Shown: piece after piece, positions 23,873-36,890 of the stretch | Position numbering within the stretch: position 1 is the stretch's first letter | How the letters are laid out: each line of letters opens with the position of its first letter | Assembly (NCBI GenBank): GCA_951799445.1 | Contig: OX637290.1 | Coordinates: forward strand, 22,252,987 to 22,316,986 | Reading direction: 5' to 3' | Length of the DNA stretch: 64,000 nucleotides | Origin: Pseudisothecium myosuroides | Taxonomy: Eukaryota > Streptophyta > Bryopsida > Hypnales > Lembophyllaceae | Translations under genes and position numbers: made by a program | The notes under the pieces: generated by a model | What the model was told of the DNA's origin: nothing | The model's database searches: none | Seen by the model: only the letters and a program-made list of their open reading frames with translations

Positions 23873-26800
23873 ATGTGGCGGCACGGATGTCTGTCCCTGA
23901 AAAGGTCAGTCGGAGAATGGAGGATCGCAGCTACATATCCGCGGTTCAGTGCTCCTTTGTCGACCGTGGCAACTGAAGATGGTGAAGAGGAGTTTAGGGT
24001 TTTTATCGTGGCAGGGGAGCCTTCTGGAGATGTCATTGGGAGTCGCCTTATGAATTCTCTGCGGCGCTTGTCTCCTAAGCCATTGCGGTTTGCGGGAGTT
24101 GGCGGGTAATGCACTTGGTACTTTTCCTGGTTTTGTGCTTTCTGAATGTGCATTTTCTTTGTAGAGAATCTTGCCATTCTTTTTTTTTCCAATTTCTCGT
24201 TGACAAGGTTTTGCAATGCAAGCAGAGCTACTATGGAGAAGGAGGGGTTGAATTCTGCATTCAAGATGGAGGACATTACCGTCATGGGTGCAGCTGAACT
24301 TTTTCCTCACATGTTTCGCATTTGGGTAACGACTCAATCTTTCATTAATTTGTAACAAATATGAGCTGACACGCAGTTTCCAGTTGTTCATTTAATGTTC
24401 TTGCTTCACTTTTGGATGATGTCCTTGAGAATATTATCTGCATAGTTGTGAATTTTGTTTTTTCTCACGCAACTGTATCATCGAAATGATGTTCGCTAAG
24501 AACCTGGCAACGTAGAGAGGTTCTGTGAGGTCCTATGCTCAGACGTTTCCTCTTGATCTTAGACTAGTCACAGATAATTGTTACCTTATGGTTAGCGTGA
24601 ACACTGGTTAGATGTGCATTAGGTGCCAAAGTTTGTGTTGACGACTCGTCATCTATGTTCTGTTGTGTATCAGCGGCGGCTCCGGCAGACTGTTTCAGCT
24701 GCCATAGATTTTGAGCCCCATGTAGTGGTCACAGTGGACGCCAAAGGGTTCTCTTTCCGTGTGCTTCGCAGCCTGACTGGTAATGATCACTCCAGATATG
24801 GGCGGTTCTTTGTTTGGGCACTGCTTGTTACTGTTACTCTTTTTGTCTTGCTCTGTCTCAGAATTTAGTGTTTAGAATACGCCACATAAGAGTGGTGCGT
24901 ACAGAAGTCTCTGAAGTGCAGCCAAACTTCTGATATGCTAAAAAGTGTGATTTAATTGTCATTCTTTGTCCGCGTTCGAAGAAACGTTTTGTCGTTCTGC
25001 ACCTTTGAGAGTTTCCGTTCATATTGTTAATAAGGTTGCTTGATGTGCTGCAGCCGCGTACGAGAAGAAAAAAGAGCAACCACCCTTCTTAGTGCACTAT
25101 GTGGCACCGTCGTATTGGGCATGGAAAGGAGGGGATGCGAGGCTGGACAGTTTAAAAGAATTTGTGGACCACCTTCTGTGTATCTTGCCCTTTGAAGCCC
25201 CGATGTGCAAAGCTCATGGTGTGGGAGCAACTTTTGTCGGACATCCTGTACTGGAAGACGTCTACATGAATGTCTCTGTACGGGCCTCCTGGTACCTGAG
25301 CCCTCATGCGTGTGATGTTCCTAGGTCAATCTATGAATTGGGACTTCAATGATGTGGGCATCTGGTCATTTCGCAAGGATGGGGCTGGCAGTAGTCACAG
25401 TAGCCCTTTAACCTTTGGGATATTAATTCAAGACTGAGCCTTATTTCAGCTTTGGCAGCGGATCTGAGGGTCGTAGTGCAATGTGCAGAGTGGAGATAAC
25501 ATTACACACAGGAATTGGGAGATACAGGGGTTTGGAAACAAATTTCGAGATAAACACGGTTTGATGCCTGGTACGTGCTTTCCAAAAATGCTGCTGTATT
25601 GACTGTTTGTCAATACATTTCAATTTGACTTGTTGCATATTTTGGTAAGAGCATTGCCAGCTTGTGATTGTGGCATCTCAAAATAGATGCTTGGGTATGG
25701 AATATTGTTCATGTGATGATTCAAAGCGGTGACGGGAGCGGTGATCATTACAGGATCTTTAAATAGTATTTGTGAAGATGTTTTTTTCGACCATGTGAAC
25801 ATCCTTATCGAATACGGAGTACATTGTAGGTGAACAAATTGTGCTTTTCGGTAGCATGTATTAATGACCCACTTGTGACACATTTGCAGAGGCAAAAGTC
25901 ATCAGTGTTTTGCCAGGGAGTCGCATACAAGAAGTGAAGCGCATGCTACCACTTTTTAGGGATTCCATGCATCGTCTAGCCGAAGATTACCCACATATTG
26001 CAGCCGTAATACCAACGCCTCAGAGTTCTGTTGTCACGAATATGGTGCAAGAATCTGTATCGAGATGGGAAGTTCCTGTTTTAGTTCTTCCTGCTGCTTC
26101 AGATCTTGAAAAGTATGATGCTTTTGCTGTAAGTTTCAGGTCCTACCTGCTATTGTTTCAGTTGTTTAATGTGAATATTACAGCGTCCGTGTACCACATG
26201 TGACTTGTGGCTCTTCTTAGCTATAATTATACTTGGATGTCCCTAAGTTTGTAGTTCATCTGGTATTCGGGAATCAGGGTTCATCTTGTAGAGCACAAAT
26301 TTCAAATTTCGATGAAGTGGTACCCGTTTGATACTATCAATGTCATGTACTCGGAAAATGTACAGAATCTATTTGAGGAAGCGATCTCAATGCAGTTGCT
26401 TCTATAAGTCGCCAGCACCAGATTGAGTTACGTTTGAAATCTCAATATGTTGGGCAGCTTATTGACATCTTTTCCCCTTTCTCTTTAGGCAAGCAATGCA
26501 GGGCTGTGCACATCGGGGACAGCCGTCATGCAACTATTGCTAGCGCGAGTCCCAAGCGTGGTAGCATACCGTGCAAACCCAATCACAGAGTGGCTGATCA
26601 AATCACGGACAAAGTTGGAGTTTATTTCTCTTCCCAACATCCTCTTGAATTCGCCTGTGGTTCCTGAGGCTCTATTTGGCGAATGCACACCTGAGCGACT
26701 TACTTCTCTACTTAAGTAAGTAAAGTTGTCTAAATATTTTGCTTTGCTGCTTCATGCGCGCATTGTTTAAATGGGTTTTGCTCTAGTATAAAAGTGCTGG

Positions 26801-27081
26801 TGCTGCGTAATAGGTTTTGTATCCGATTGAATTTTAAAAGAGGTTTATTTTTATTCAGGCAAGCACTAGAAGATCAGAGCGTGCAGGAGCTACAACGGAC
26901 TGCAGCTGAGCAGGTCTTGTCTATGTTAGCTCCTCCAAGCAGCAGTTTTCTGCAATCTAGTAACGCATCCCTTACAGTGGCAGACGAACATAGCCAGAAA
27001 CCAAGTATGGCTGCTGCAGCTACTATATTAGAATTTTTTGGCCTTCTCGACAGTTCAAAGAAACCTCCCATTTCGTACTAG
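23873..27081 (+). CDS. LpxB: Lipid-A-disaccharide synthase (LpxB), eight exons
   Basis: LpxB is a family GT19 glycosyltransferase that joins UDP-2,3-diacylglucosamine and lipid X into the lipid A disaccharide; plant homologues are generally placed in mitochondria. Predicted exons are 23873-24105, 24226-24325, 24674-24779, 25054-25291, 25512-25570, 25890-26128, 26489-26715 and 26859-27081. Phases join to 474 codons, the usual plant length. Residues 1-35 are basic and hydroxylated, like a transit peptide. The hallmark AGEPSGD is at 47-53. Later come RFAGVGG, HYVAPSYWAWK, FVGHPVLED, KVISVLPGSR and the C-terminal core SGTAVMQLLLARVPSVVAYR followed by ISLPNILLNSPVVPE. Exon 5 is only 59 bases. Exon 2 has a tandem AAG/CAG acceptor (24220-24225), so one residue may vary. 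The stop lies 181 bp from the stop of the convergent reductase gene. Confidence 0.92.
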
Positions 27082-27262
27082 ATCTATCAGCAATTTTCCT
27101 TATCTCAATCATGATCTTGGTCTGATTTTCACAACCCTTTGCCTCACAATACCAAAAAGTGTTCTTCATGCATTGGAATACGTGAACCCGGAAGCCCAAC
27201 AGGAAGCTTTATTCCTCAACAGAAAAATTGTTCGATTGATATTCACAAGTTGCGAAGTTGCT

Positions 27263-28231
27263 CTACGCAGATCGCTTTGAAAAGCGGTCCCGGTCGTGGG
27301 CTGCGGAGTAATCGATCGTCTGACCCACAGGGACAATACCACAGGGGTTGAGGGAAGGATGACTACCATAGTAATGATTCTTATTGTGATACATGTTCAC
27401 AGTCCCACCAATGCCAGGAACCTGAAACAAGTCCTTTGTGTAATTGAACAGATTAGGATACTCGCGAATCAGCTTCTTGTTCGTCTTGAAGTGAACAAAG
27501 TAAACCTCATCAAACCGGATGAACGTCATGAACAAGCGAATATCAGCTTCAGTCAATTGATCTCCAGCAATGTACCGCTGTTTTGACAGAATCTCTTCAC
27601 ACTTGTCCAGGGCTTCGAAAAGCTCGTGGAACGCTTCCTCATAAGGCTTCTGCTTGGAGGCGAATCCACAACGGTAGACGCCGTTGTTGATGGCATTGTA
27701 AGACCAACCGTTAACCTCTTCAATGCTTGATATCAATTGTTTTGGGAAGAGATCCACCTCGGGATGCTTCGCCACTTCGTTGAACTCGTCGTTCAACATT
27801 TTGGTGATCTCCGAACTTTCGTTGTTGACAATCCGGTTGGTTCGTTTGTCCCAGAGGACTGGGACAGTGAACGGGCCACGGTAGCCAGTGCTTGCAATCT
27901 CGTAGAGCTGTCTGACTGACTTCGCATGGTTGAGGGGATCCACTGTTGCACCGTGGACGTCGTGTTCTCCGTCCTTGAGAAACATACAGCCATGGTGATT
28001 GTCGGCGCCGGGTTTGGTGGCTTCCCACTTGGGCTTCGTCACCGAGACGCCGATGGCGTGCTCCAGGCCCTTGAGCTTTAGAAAGGCCAGGCAACGTGAC
28101 GCCCAGGGGCATGCGAAGGAGATGTAGAGGTGGTAGCGACCTGCTTCGGCTGGAAACTCGGCTCCGGGCTTGCGAGAGACGAAGTGCCGGAACTCGGACT
28201 CCCTTCGCTGAAACTCACCGTTGTGGCCCAT
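27263..28231 (-). CDS. Glutathionyl-hydroquinone reductase (Xi-class GST)
   Basis: The enzyme reduces glutathionyl-hydroquinones with glutathione, releasing hydroquinone and GSSG. It is a single exon of 322 codons from the first ATG at 28231. The thioredoxin-fold half starts with [19 protein letters not shown]; Cys41 of CPWA is the catalytic cysteine of the family. The GST N-terminal signature [20 protein letters not shown] follows, then the helical C-terminal half with [20 protein letters not shown] and the [12 protein letters not shown] segment. The C-terminal GIVPVG motif is typical of Xi GSTs. Upstream of the ATG the frame stays open for 28 codons without another ATG (ending at a stop at 28316-28318) and contains SRSAIS, similar to the N-terminus of many homologues, so a short 5' exon with an earlier start is possible. 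It is cytosolic unless that exon adds a targeting sequence. Confidence 0.92.
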   Translation of the reverse strand: MGHNGEFQRRESEFRHFVSRKPGAEFPAEAGRYHLYISFACPWASRCLAFLKLKGLEHAIGVSVTKPKWEATKPGADNHHGCMFLKDGEHDVHGATVDPLNHAKSVRQLYEIASTGYRGPFTVPVLWDKRTNRIVNNESSEITKMLNDEFNEVAKHPEVDLFPKQLISSIEEVNGWSYNAINNGVYRCGFASKQKPYEEAFHELFEALDKCEEILSKQRYIAGDQLTEADIRLFMTFIRFDEVYFVHFKTNKKLIREYPNLFNYTKDLFQVPGIGGTVNMYHNKNHYYGSHPSLNPCGIVPVGQTIDYSAAHDRDRFSKRSA

Positions 28232-30155
28232 CTTATGCAACAAAGTCCTCGAAATGGCACTTCGGGAGGTTCTCTTTTCTCGGATCCTGCACTCAATAAC
28301 AACATCAGCAGTCGTCTATGCAAAACCAGCAGTCTGCACAGTTATGAAGATTGCATCCCGACGTCAACATCCTCCCCTGCAATTTTCGGAATGCTACCAA
28401 AACCCTTGTTTGACACTAAAAAACAGTGTTAATTGAGGATCACGTAGATCACAACTGAACCCCAATTACGGAGAGCGTGTGCAGAATATTCTGCATCGTC
28501 GACAGATCTTAAGGTTTACATTAAGCAGATGTGACGAGAAGGTGAAAAAGGGACATCAATGGCAGTTGTCAATTAGCAGCGGCTAAGTTAAGGCAATGGA
28601 GAAGGAACGCAGGCTCCGTAACCTGTGTAACGCTTTTCAAAAGACAACCCAACCCGGTTACCTATCGTACCCTAGCCACTAACTGCGCACTGCCAATTAC
28701 CGTGCACATGAACGGAGAATGGAGCGGAAATGAAGAAAATATAACATTTGCACAACAGAAAAAACATAAAACCCAGTAGTGAATCCTCCCAAGAATAGAA
28801 TTTTTGTACCATCCTTTTCTGGAGCCTCGAACATAATTGAACATTGAAAAAACTGTACAACTTGTTTACAATGTGTTACCAAGCAACGGAGTTCAATTTG
28901 TGATCTCACCGGCCATCAAACCTTTCGCGACTCTACATCCTTTTTCATCAAAAAATTAAATTAAATTCTTCTCAAATATACCTCACTGGATGTCCTGAAA
29001 AATCGTGACCTGGATATGTTGAAAACAATATTCCAAGGACATGTGCCACTTCACAACTCACTAAGCAAACACCCCAACAATTGTTTTCTTAGAAATTAGG
29101 AAATCTGTGACGTTATTTTACACATACACAAGTGAAATATACACGGTGAGTGGCTTGGGCACGATATCCATGTTAAGATATGACAAGATAGACCTAACAA
29201 GTATCTCAGGGAGAGAAGTCGCCACGGCACATAATGCGTGGACAGAAGGGCCACAGCGATATTGCAATTAGCAGCACAAAACGAATCTGGCCGAAGCGAG
29301 CGCGCAATACGACGAAGATACAGTATATGCGAGTCAAACCTAGTGCCACCGTACCGACCCCCGACCGAGGTAATTCCAAACCCAGTACTGCTACTCCCTA
29401 GCTCACAAAAGCGTCCATTGTCCTAATTGTTCGTTATAATGTCAAAATTTCAAAGAAAATGGCACGGCACTTCCTAAGCCTGCCTAGGATATCAATCTGT
29501 ATTCAATCTTAGTTTTGAGAGCTTTGTACAGTACACTAGGATGTCTCATAATTTTCGCTCTCAACACGCCACTTCGATTCACAAGCACGACCATTCTGTC
29601 ACAATCTCTAAGTGCGCCCATCACCAACGGACACCCCACGAGATTGTACACTACTAACAGAAGTTGGAAAGAAATTACCCACCTGCACGGGCTCCAAGCT
29701 CTCAAGGTCTCGCACTCCAAGGAAGCGATCTGGATGTTGGATTACTGTATGTGTGAGCAAACTCGCTGAATGAGACTAATGGCAAGACGAACATTCTGCG
29801 GAAGTGTTGGATTTGGAGTGAGAATTTAGGAAAGGACGAGGACAGCTTCCTTCAGTGGCGGCGAGATTATGTTATGCTTCGTAGTGTGCTGCTTGAAAGC
29901 TTTTTCATGCGAATTGTGAGTTGGCACTGGCTCAGGGAGCATCGACAGTCATAAGCTTAGCGGTGGAGCATCAGGGTGACGGGGCTACTGGTGATTCTTC
30001 TTTTGGGGTGTTGACACTTGCCCTGCTCACAACAGTTTGCCTACTGGCGGACACCGTGGAACTTAACCATTCAAGGACGTACCCTATGACCATGCAAAGA
30101 ACCTGAAAATGCTCCATTTTTTTCATATAAGGTAACTGCACCTAAAATTGACCAA
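28232..30155. other. Upstream region of the hydroquinone reductase gene
   Basis: DNA of intermediate GC with several short frames on both strands (for example 29484-29720 minus), none carrying recognisable motifs. It probably holds the promoter and possibly a 5' exon of the reductase gene. No transposon ends were found. Confidence 0.35.
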
Positions 30156-31127
30156 TTAACCCCTCAAGGCCCAGGGCCGCTTTTTGGGTTTAAAAACATC
30201 ATTGCTTTTGGAGTGATATAGTTCAAAATTTTAGTAAGGTATAAAAATCTCAACCGTACAATCTTGTAGTGTACATGTTGTAGATGACGTCAATCAAATT
30301 TGGAATCATTTGACCGTGTAGATTGCAAGATTATAATGTTTTAGTGTAGGAAAAAGATGCTGAAATTTTCCTAGAAACACATTTGGAGGTGAAATTCGAT
30401 TTCTAAACCTCCTCAAATGAAACAAATTTAAACTACAAAATGATTCAAAATCAACATACAAACACATTGGTGAAAAATAAACATCATTGAATTGACTCAT
30501 TATGTCTGCAAAATGGCTTTCAAATATAAAAAAATAGCAAGAAAAGTTGCAAAAAAACACATCTAAAGCTGAACCTCCTCCTACTAAAATGCTTCTCAGT
30601 CACTCATACCTTTTTGGATTGATATGAAATTTTAGCCACACAAACTAGACTAGTATGTGCAACTTTTCTGAGAAAATTTATTGGAAACATACACTATATC
30701 CAAGCTGCAAAACTTCACTTTAATCCAAAAATGTCAAGATTTTGAACTTCGAATTGCTCCCAAACATTGAAAACAACTTGGATTGACATAAAAAAATTCC
30801 ACAATAACTAGACTTCAAGGGAACATAATCCAACAAATTTTATTGGAAACAAACATTGTATGAAAGAGATACAAGCCCCCGAAGTTGCAACCATCAATAG
30901 CAGTTTGGTGAACTCAACTTGAACGTCTGAACTTCGATTGGCTTACAAAAAATCAATACATCTTAGTTTGATCTAAAAATTTTACCACACAAACTAGAAG
31001 AGAGAACAAAGATTTTCCAACAATTTTCATTGAATTTGGACATTGGTTGCAAAAGTTACAGCACTTTGAAATGGCCTTGAAACTCTGTGAGGTCTATTTT
31101 GGGGCCCCTTGGGCGTTGAGGGGTTAA
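30156..31127 (-). mobile_element. TTAA-flanked non-autonomous element, copy B (diverged)
   Basis: The ends are TTAACCCCTCAAGG and GCGTTGAGGGGTTAA, giving 972 bp. The internal motif appears as CAACCGTACAATCTTGTA about 100 bp from the left end, so this copy is reversed relative to copy A. The interior is a series of diverged AT-rich phrases with no long open frame. Confidence 0.75.
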
Positions 31128-33478
31128 GCAATTCAGCATGGTTCCCATTATTATATTGACAATGTTTTTGTATGGTCTTGGTGGTAGTCAAAAGGAGATT
31201 TTAGATTCTCTTAGACTACATTTTTTGGACACCATATGAATAAACTATAAATATTTAAAGTGCTGAAAATAGGTGTTTCTAAAACTGACCTAGACTTTCA
31301 TGAATAGTAGGACTACATTTTAGGCAAGAATCTGTAGGGGTCAATTTTAGAAAGGGGACAAAATTAGATGTAGTTACTTTAGCTGAGTAGAATTTAGTTG
31401 AATAGAATTTATTTTATTTTATTTTGAAAGACGCAGTCGCATGTTCTCTAGAAATACTGAAATATTCAGATTTTTTGTAAAATTTTGAAATTACAGCAAA
31501 GTTCCTAAAGAAAAAATGAAAAGAATTCATATTGAAAACAAAATATGCTTTAAAGTTTTTAAAGTTTTGGCATTGGCACACATTATGGTGTACAAGATTA
31601 GGGTGTAAAACAAGGTTCAATTTTATTCTAAAATTAGAAAACCAATAAACTATGGCTATATTGTAGGCCTATTGTTCAAATGTAAAAGTGTTGAATTCTA
31701 TGAAATTTAAAAATGGAACAAAAACAAGGCTGAGTAATCTTCATTTCACTTGATAGTAGTCAAATTCAAAAAAGATCATTTTCATGCCTAAAATTGAGAT
31801 TGAGAGCAAGGAGGTAGGAGTTGTCAAATATACTAAGAAATAGCATCTTTTCATCTTTTGAAATTTACTTTTTTAGCATCTACTTCTAAAGAAATGTCAA
31901 TAATACTTCAATGAGGGAATTTCCTCCACTTTTAGTAAAAACAAATCCAAAGAACTCTCTTAAAAAAATTGGATGAAAAATGGATATTTTAAATCTTCTA
32001 CTTGTCATTCAAAAGCTTTCAAAAGCCACTTTGAAGTGCTGTGGTTCATTAAGGGTTCACCCTTCAAGGATAGAGCCTATGACCATTTCCACTGCTTGGT
32101 TCTATTTGTGTATATGGCACTTACTTACTAGAAGTCATATTATTTGTGAATTGCTTAAATTAGTGTAGAACAAATATTATTCTAGTCAAACTTTAATATG
32201 TATGCAATATTTTACAATTATGTCTCAAGAATTCTTTCTTTCTTTATTTTTTGTAATACAATCATACGTCATATATAGATAAACAATTATAATTTGTTTG
32301 TGAAGATCTCATATCATTATGAATTTTTGGGAGGAAATGAAGGAATTTCATATAACATACAAAATGAGCTAATAAGGTTTCAATTCTTCACTAGATATAG
32401 AGTATAGTGTAAAATATCATATTGTTAATCAAATTATTGTGTCATTTTATATATAAAGAATGGTAATAGGTTCTCACCTTCAAATTGCAATAAAATAGTG
32501 ATTGTTAGAAAATCTGGAGTTTTCAAATGGTGTAGAAATTGGATTTGGGAAGTTTTATTTTGTTGGTTTTATAAAGATTATTTTGAATGTTAAAGTCAAG
32601 TTTTAAGGACAAACAATCACAAGTGCTCAAAGACATTCTACAATAGAGCTATTCTAAATGTCATGAAATGTCATCTTCCATTTTGTCCCTACTTCACTTT
32701 TTATTTTAGATTGCATTTGGATTTGTTTTCAACTAGCATTTTTTCGGAGAATGACAACAAGTCATGATTGCAATCTAACTAATTTCATTGGATTGTCTTC
32801 CTCCTAAATAGAGGTTTATGTCTCACCTTGCAAAAAGTGGGGATCATATGTACTACATGAGGTATAAGTTTACTTATAATCCTTTTATTGTGTTTTGGAC
32901 TTACAAGGGTGGGATCTAAAACTCAATTTTTGAAGAATATGGATTTTGAGAGGAGATTTAACTACTTCAATTCTTAAAAAAAAAAATTGATACAATCAAT
33001 CACATGCATATGACTAGTGTCTATATATAAAAAGGTACCATTTAAATAAAATTAAAGGAAATAATTAGAGTGTAATACAATGACTGATTGATTTTGAGTT
33101 ATAGAGGATTATGGCCTATCAAGCTCAAACTTCTAACCAAACATTAGAATAAGCAAGAACTATTTGACAATTCATAACCTACGCGCACACACACACATCA
33201 AAGACATTCTTGAATTCAAATAAAAGAGTTTTTTTTAAAAATCAACCACTTCCCACTAACTACCCCCATTCTAACTTCACAATATAAATTCAACAACTCC
33301 TAAACTTAAACCACTAAAACTAATGTTTAATATACAATGTATTTTTGAACATCCAAATTGACTAGCTAAATCTCCAAATAATACCAAAATAGCTTCCATT
33401 ATCATCTATAAATAAGTAAAAAATATTTGATTAATTAGCTCAAACGGGAAAACACACCAATACAACCACTAAACTATC
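31128..33478. other. AT-rich spacer, nothing recognised
   Basis: No gene, RNA gene or clear element ends were seen. Short open frames are compatible with chance in AT-rich DNA. A CACACA microsatellite of about 14 bases lies at 33184-33198. Confidence 0.35.
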
Positions 33479-33487
33479 GTCTAGTAC

Positions 33488-34560
33488 CAGGTGATTGCAA
33501 GAATTACATGTACTGTTTGGTTGCGTTTTTTTTAATGCTATAACTTTTGATTTATAAGTTCAACGCCAAACCAAAAAAACGCTTCCTAGATGTTTTGATT
33601 GTAATTGTATCCTTTATTTTTCAAAAATTAAAAAAAATCAATTTATATTTAAAATTCAATATTGTTAATTTGTCACATTTTGACGTTTAGGGGTTTTTAG
33701 TACTATTGAGCGGTTTAAGCTAATTATTTTCAGTTGAAATTTCTATGGTATATTTTCCTAGTAGGTAGACATATTCCTAACAAAGATCATTTAAAAATAC
33801 ATTATTTTATATCCTCTACAGTTGTGCAAATAGGCCTCCCTTGCGCGTGCACTTCTAAACATTAGAGATGGTTTTGACTTCATTTTTTTGGTCAAATCTC
33901 ATTACCAAGAAGTCCTCCCAGATGGCCAATTTTTAGTTTTGTCCAAAACTTTTTTTCCTATGTTCTACAAATTAAAATGTCAAAGGATGTATTTTCCTCT
34001 TTGCTAGAATAGTCTGCAGAATTGTCCCAAAAAATACATCCTTTGACATTTTAATTTGTAGAACATAGGAAAAAAAGTTTTGGACAAAACTAAAAATTGG
34101 CCATTTGGGAGGACTTCTTGGTGATGAGATTTGACCAAAAAAATGAAGTCAAAACCATCTCTAATGTTTAGAAGTGCGCGTGCAAGGGAGGCCTATTTGC
34201 ACAACTGTGGAGGATATAAAATAATTTATTTTTAAATGATCTTTGGTAGGAATATGTCTACCTACTAGGAAAATATACCATAGAAATTTCAACTGAAAAT
34301 TATTAACTTAAACTGCTCAATAGTACTAAAAAACCCTAAACGTCAAAATGTGACAAATTAACAAAATTGAATTTTAAATATAAATTGATTTTTTTTTAAA
34401 TTTAAAAAATAAGGGATACAATTACAATCAGGACATCTAGGAATAGTTTTTTTGTTTTTGGCATTGAACCTATAAATCAAAAGTTATAGCAAAAATTATA
34501 GCAGTAAAAAAACCGCAACCAGACAATACAGGTGTTTCTGCAATCACCCTTCCGTCTATT
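33488..34560. mobile_element. Long hairpin (foldback) element, about 1.07 kb
   Basis: Two arms of roughly 500 bp are near-identical inverted copies around a spacer at about 33996-34030. For example TTTTGGTCAAATCTCAT on the left matches its complement ATGAGATTTGACCAAAA on the right. The arms differ at scattered positions. The termini contain GGTGATTGCA. The flanks carry the same nonamer GTCTAGTAC at 33479-33487 and 34561-34569, a possible 9-bp target duplication as in Mutator-like elements, although about 12 extra bases sit between the right terminus and its nonamer. A transcript would fold into a long double strand. Confidence 0.75.
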
Positions 34561-34569
34561 GTCTAGTAC

Positions 34570-35234
34570 AAATTAATACGCTTTTCTGTCTGAATACTCT
34601 CACCAAAGCTAACAATCCAACAATCAATATAAGGATTTAAACCTTGGATTGCCATATTGCTACATCCTATACGACTAGCAATCACATCTAGTGATGATAC
34701 CGACATTGCTAAGACATCCACCACACATAAAAAATCAATATATACAATTTCCAACACAACTTGTTATACATTAATTTGCCTCAACTTCTTCTCATTTATT
34801 AATCCCGAATTGTTCTCTCAGCCTTTTTACGTCTTGGCATCACTCACTTTACCTCGAGGTTGTGTCGGACATAAGATGAATAGAGTCTTAATTTACACCA
34901 ATTTCAAAACAAGATTGGAATCTTTTTTTTCTTCATAACCCACTTTCCGGCACTTGAGATCTAGCCAGGTTAAGATTCTTGCTTGTTTGTTTGAAAATTT
35001 ATATCATTGGGTGGCAAAATTAGCACCAGCATTTGGAGCAAAACTGGTTCTAGAACATCTTTGTAATTTGATAGAAAATGTACAATGCCCTAATAATAAT
35101 ATTGTTGCTTGTAATATATCACTTCTCCATCAAAATAGTTATTTTCAAAAAAATTATAAAATGAAACTACTAAAAATCATCAATATTACGGTAAGTTTAG
35201 TTTCAAATTTGTTTCAGGTTTAAAAAACGACAAA
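34570..35234. other. Spacer, nothing recognised
   Basis: Open frames at 34657-34938 and 34954-35223 (plus) have no family motif and no supporting splice pattern. The composition is AT-rich like the surrounding non-coding DNA. Confidence 0.3.
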
Positions 35235-35540
35235 TAAGGTAGTAGCCTCATAAACCGACCATCTAAGAGCTGTTTGCTATTTTGGGGAAGCTAAACTCCT
35301 TAAAACAATTTTCAGTAAATTTTACTAGGAAGAAAAATGGAATTTGCATCTAACCTAAGTTGTTTCATATTTTTTGGACCTTTGTGGAATTAGTTATGAA
35401 TTTTTGAAGTTGAAACGCATTGGTTACTAAAAGCGACCACCTCCTAAAATGTATACTGTTGGTACATGGAAGAGAGCAAAATGTAACTCTATGCCATAAT
35501 CAATTTTACAGCCCGGTCACTTTATGAGCCTACTACCTTC
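35235..35540. repeat. MITE-like element with AAGGTAGTAG termini
   Basis: The left end AAGGTAGTAGCCTCATAAA is complementary to the right end TTTATGAGCCTACTACCTT apart from one base, enclosing about 305 bp. A related copy lies at about 20831-21045. No coding frame. Target duplication not resolved. Confidence 0.6.
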
Positions 35541-35710
35541 TTATGAATTTTTTTTTCCTTTTCAACCTGATTCAAGTATGCTAAGTGACATAAACACACA
35601 CACAATAGCATAGAACCATAAAGTGACGATTTGTTGTTTGTTGTGTGAGTACTTGAAATACCCAAGCAATCAAACAACTCAACTTGCTTCCATTGTTATC
35701 ATTAGAAAAA

Positions 35711-35952
35711 ATTTCAGTCCTCAAAGGGGCCACGAATTTTGCACCCCACGGTGCAATTATAGAAAAATAAAAAGTAAAAAATAAAAAATTGATGGTGACG
35801 TGCCACGTTAGCACCGCATCAGATTTTTAAAATTTAAAATTTTTAAAGTATTTTTTTAGCATTTTTTTTATTTTTTTTAAAATTCTTTCTGTACTTGCTC
35901 AGCAGGGTGCCGAAAATCATAAACTTGCGGCTCCTTTGAGGGCTAAATTTTT
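35711..35952. repeat. MITE-like element with AGYCCTCAAAGG termini
   Basis: The left end AGTCCTCAAAGGGGCC pairs with the right end GGCTCCTTTGAGGGCT, about 240 bp apart, with an AT-rich interior. The inverted match continues, with mismatches, over roughly 35 bases. No coding frame. Confidence 0.6.
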
Positions 35953-36513
35953 TTGTAAGGTAAAGTAGAGGTACGAGTACCCAATTATTTAAGCAATTTT
36001 GCAACAAATTGTGAGTAGTATGAGGTGGTGAAAAAATTTCCCATGTAGGAAGATAGAAAATATGGGGATTGCAAATTTTTCATAAATTTATTTCCAAAAT
36101 TGAAGTTACTTTGAATTTTGGGAGCCAAAAAGTATTCAAAACATGTAGTTAATGTCTAGACTCTTCCATTTTCTATCATTCAAGATCGAGCTACTTTCCC
36201 GCTCACTATTTTTTCTCCTACTTTCTTCCTCACTACTTTGGAACATGTATCATTGTATCATAACCTTAAGGGCCGCTTTAGACTACGGTGGAGAAGTGCA
36301 CCGGTCGGTTAAGAAGTTTTGGCCAAGACATGGTTATTTGAGGCAACCGGTGGGATGTTGGACAAGGTGGAAAGACAATAAAATAATGCCTCAAGAAGTC
36401 TTGACCGGTTGTAGTGTAAACACCAACTGGAGAAGTCTTCCGACCAACTTCACAAATTGAAGTCCACTAGTAAACTTCACCACCAAGAGAGTTTGGGCCG
36501 GCCAATAGGAACC

Positions 36514-36890
36514 ATAACCCCTGATGGTCCCCATAAACATATTTTGTACATTTTGGGAGTGTAACAAACTTTGAAAATTTGTAACTTTTGCATTCATTGC
36601 CATAATTCAATAAAACTTGTTAGAAAAAATGCATCTACTTGTCTAGTTTGAGTGGTAAAATTTTCAAATCAATCCAGTATATATTGATTTTTTGGAAATC
36701 ATTTAAGTACACAAGGTTCAATTTTAGTTCACCAAAGTACATTTTGATGGCTACAACTCTAGGGCTTGTTTCTCCTTCATCCAATGTCCATTTGCAATAA
36801 AAATTGTACGATTAGATTCCTTTAAATTCTACTTATTGTGATAAAATTTTCAATTCAATCCAAGTTCATGTTTGTAGTGTTTTTTTTTGG
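36514..36890 (+). mobile_element. TTAA-family element, partial diverged copy I
   Basis: The left end reads ATAACCCCTGATGG, and the following phrases (GTAACTTTTGCATTCATTGC, then ATTCAATAAAACTTGTTAG) match the reversed end of copy B. The right end was not found, so the copy is truncated near 36.9 kb. Confidence 0.45.
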
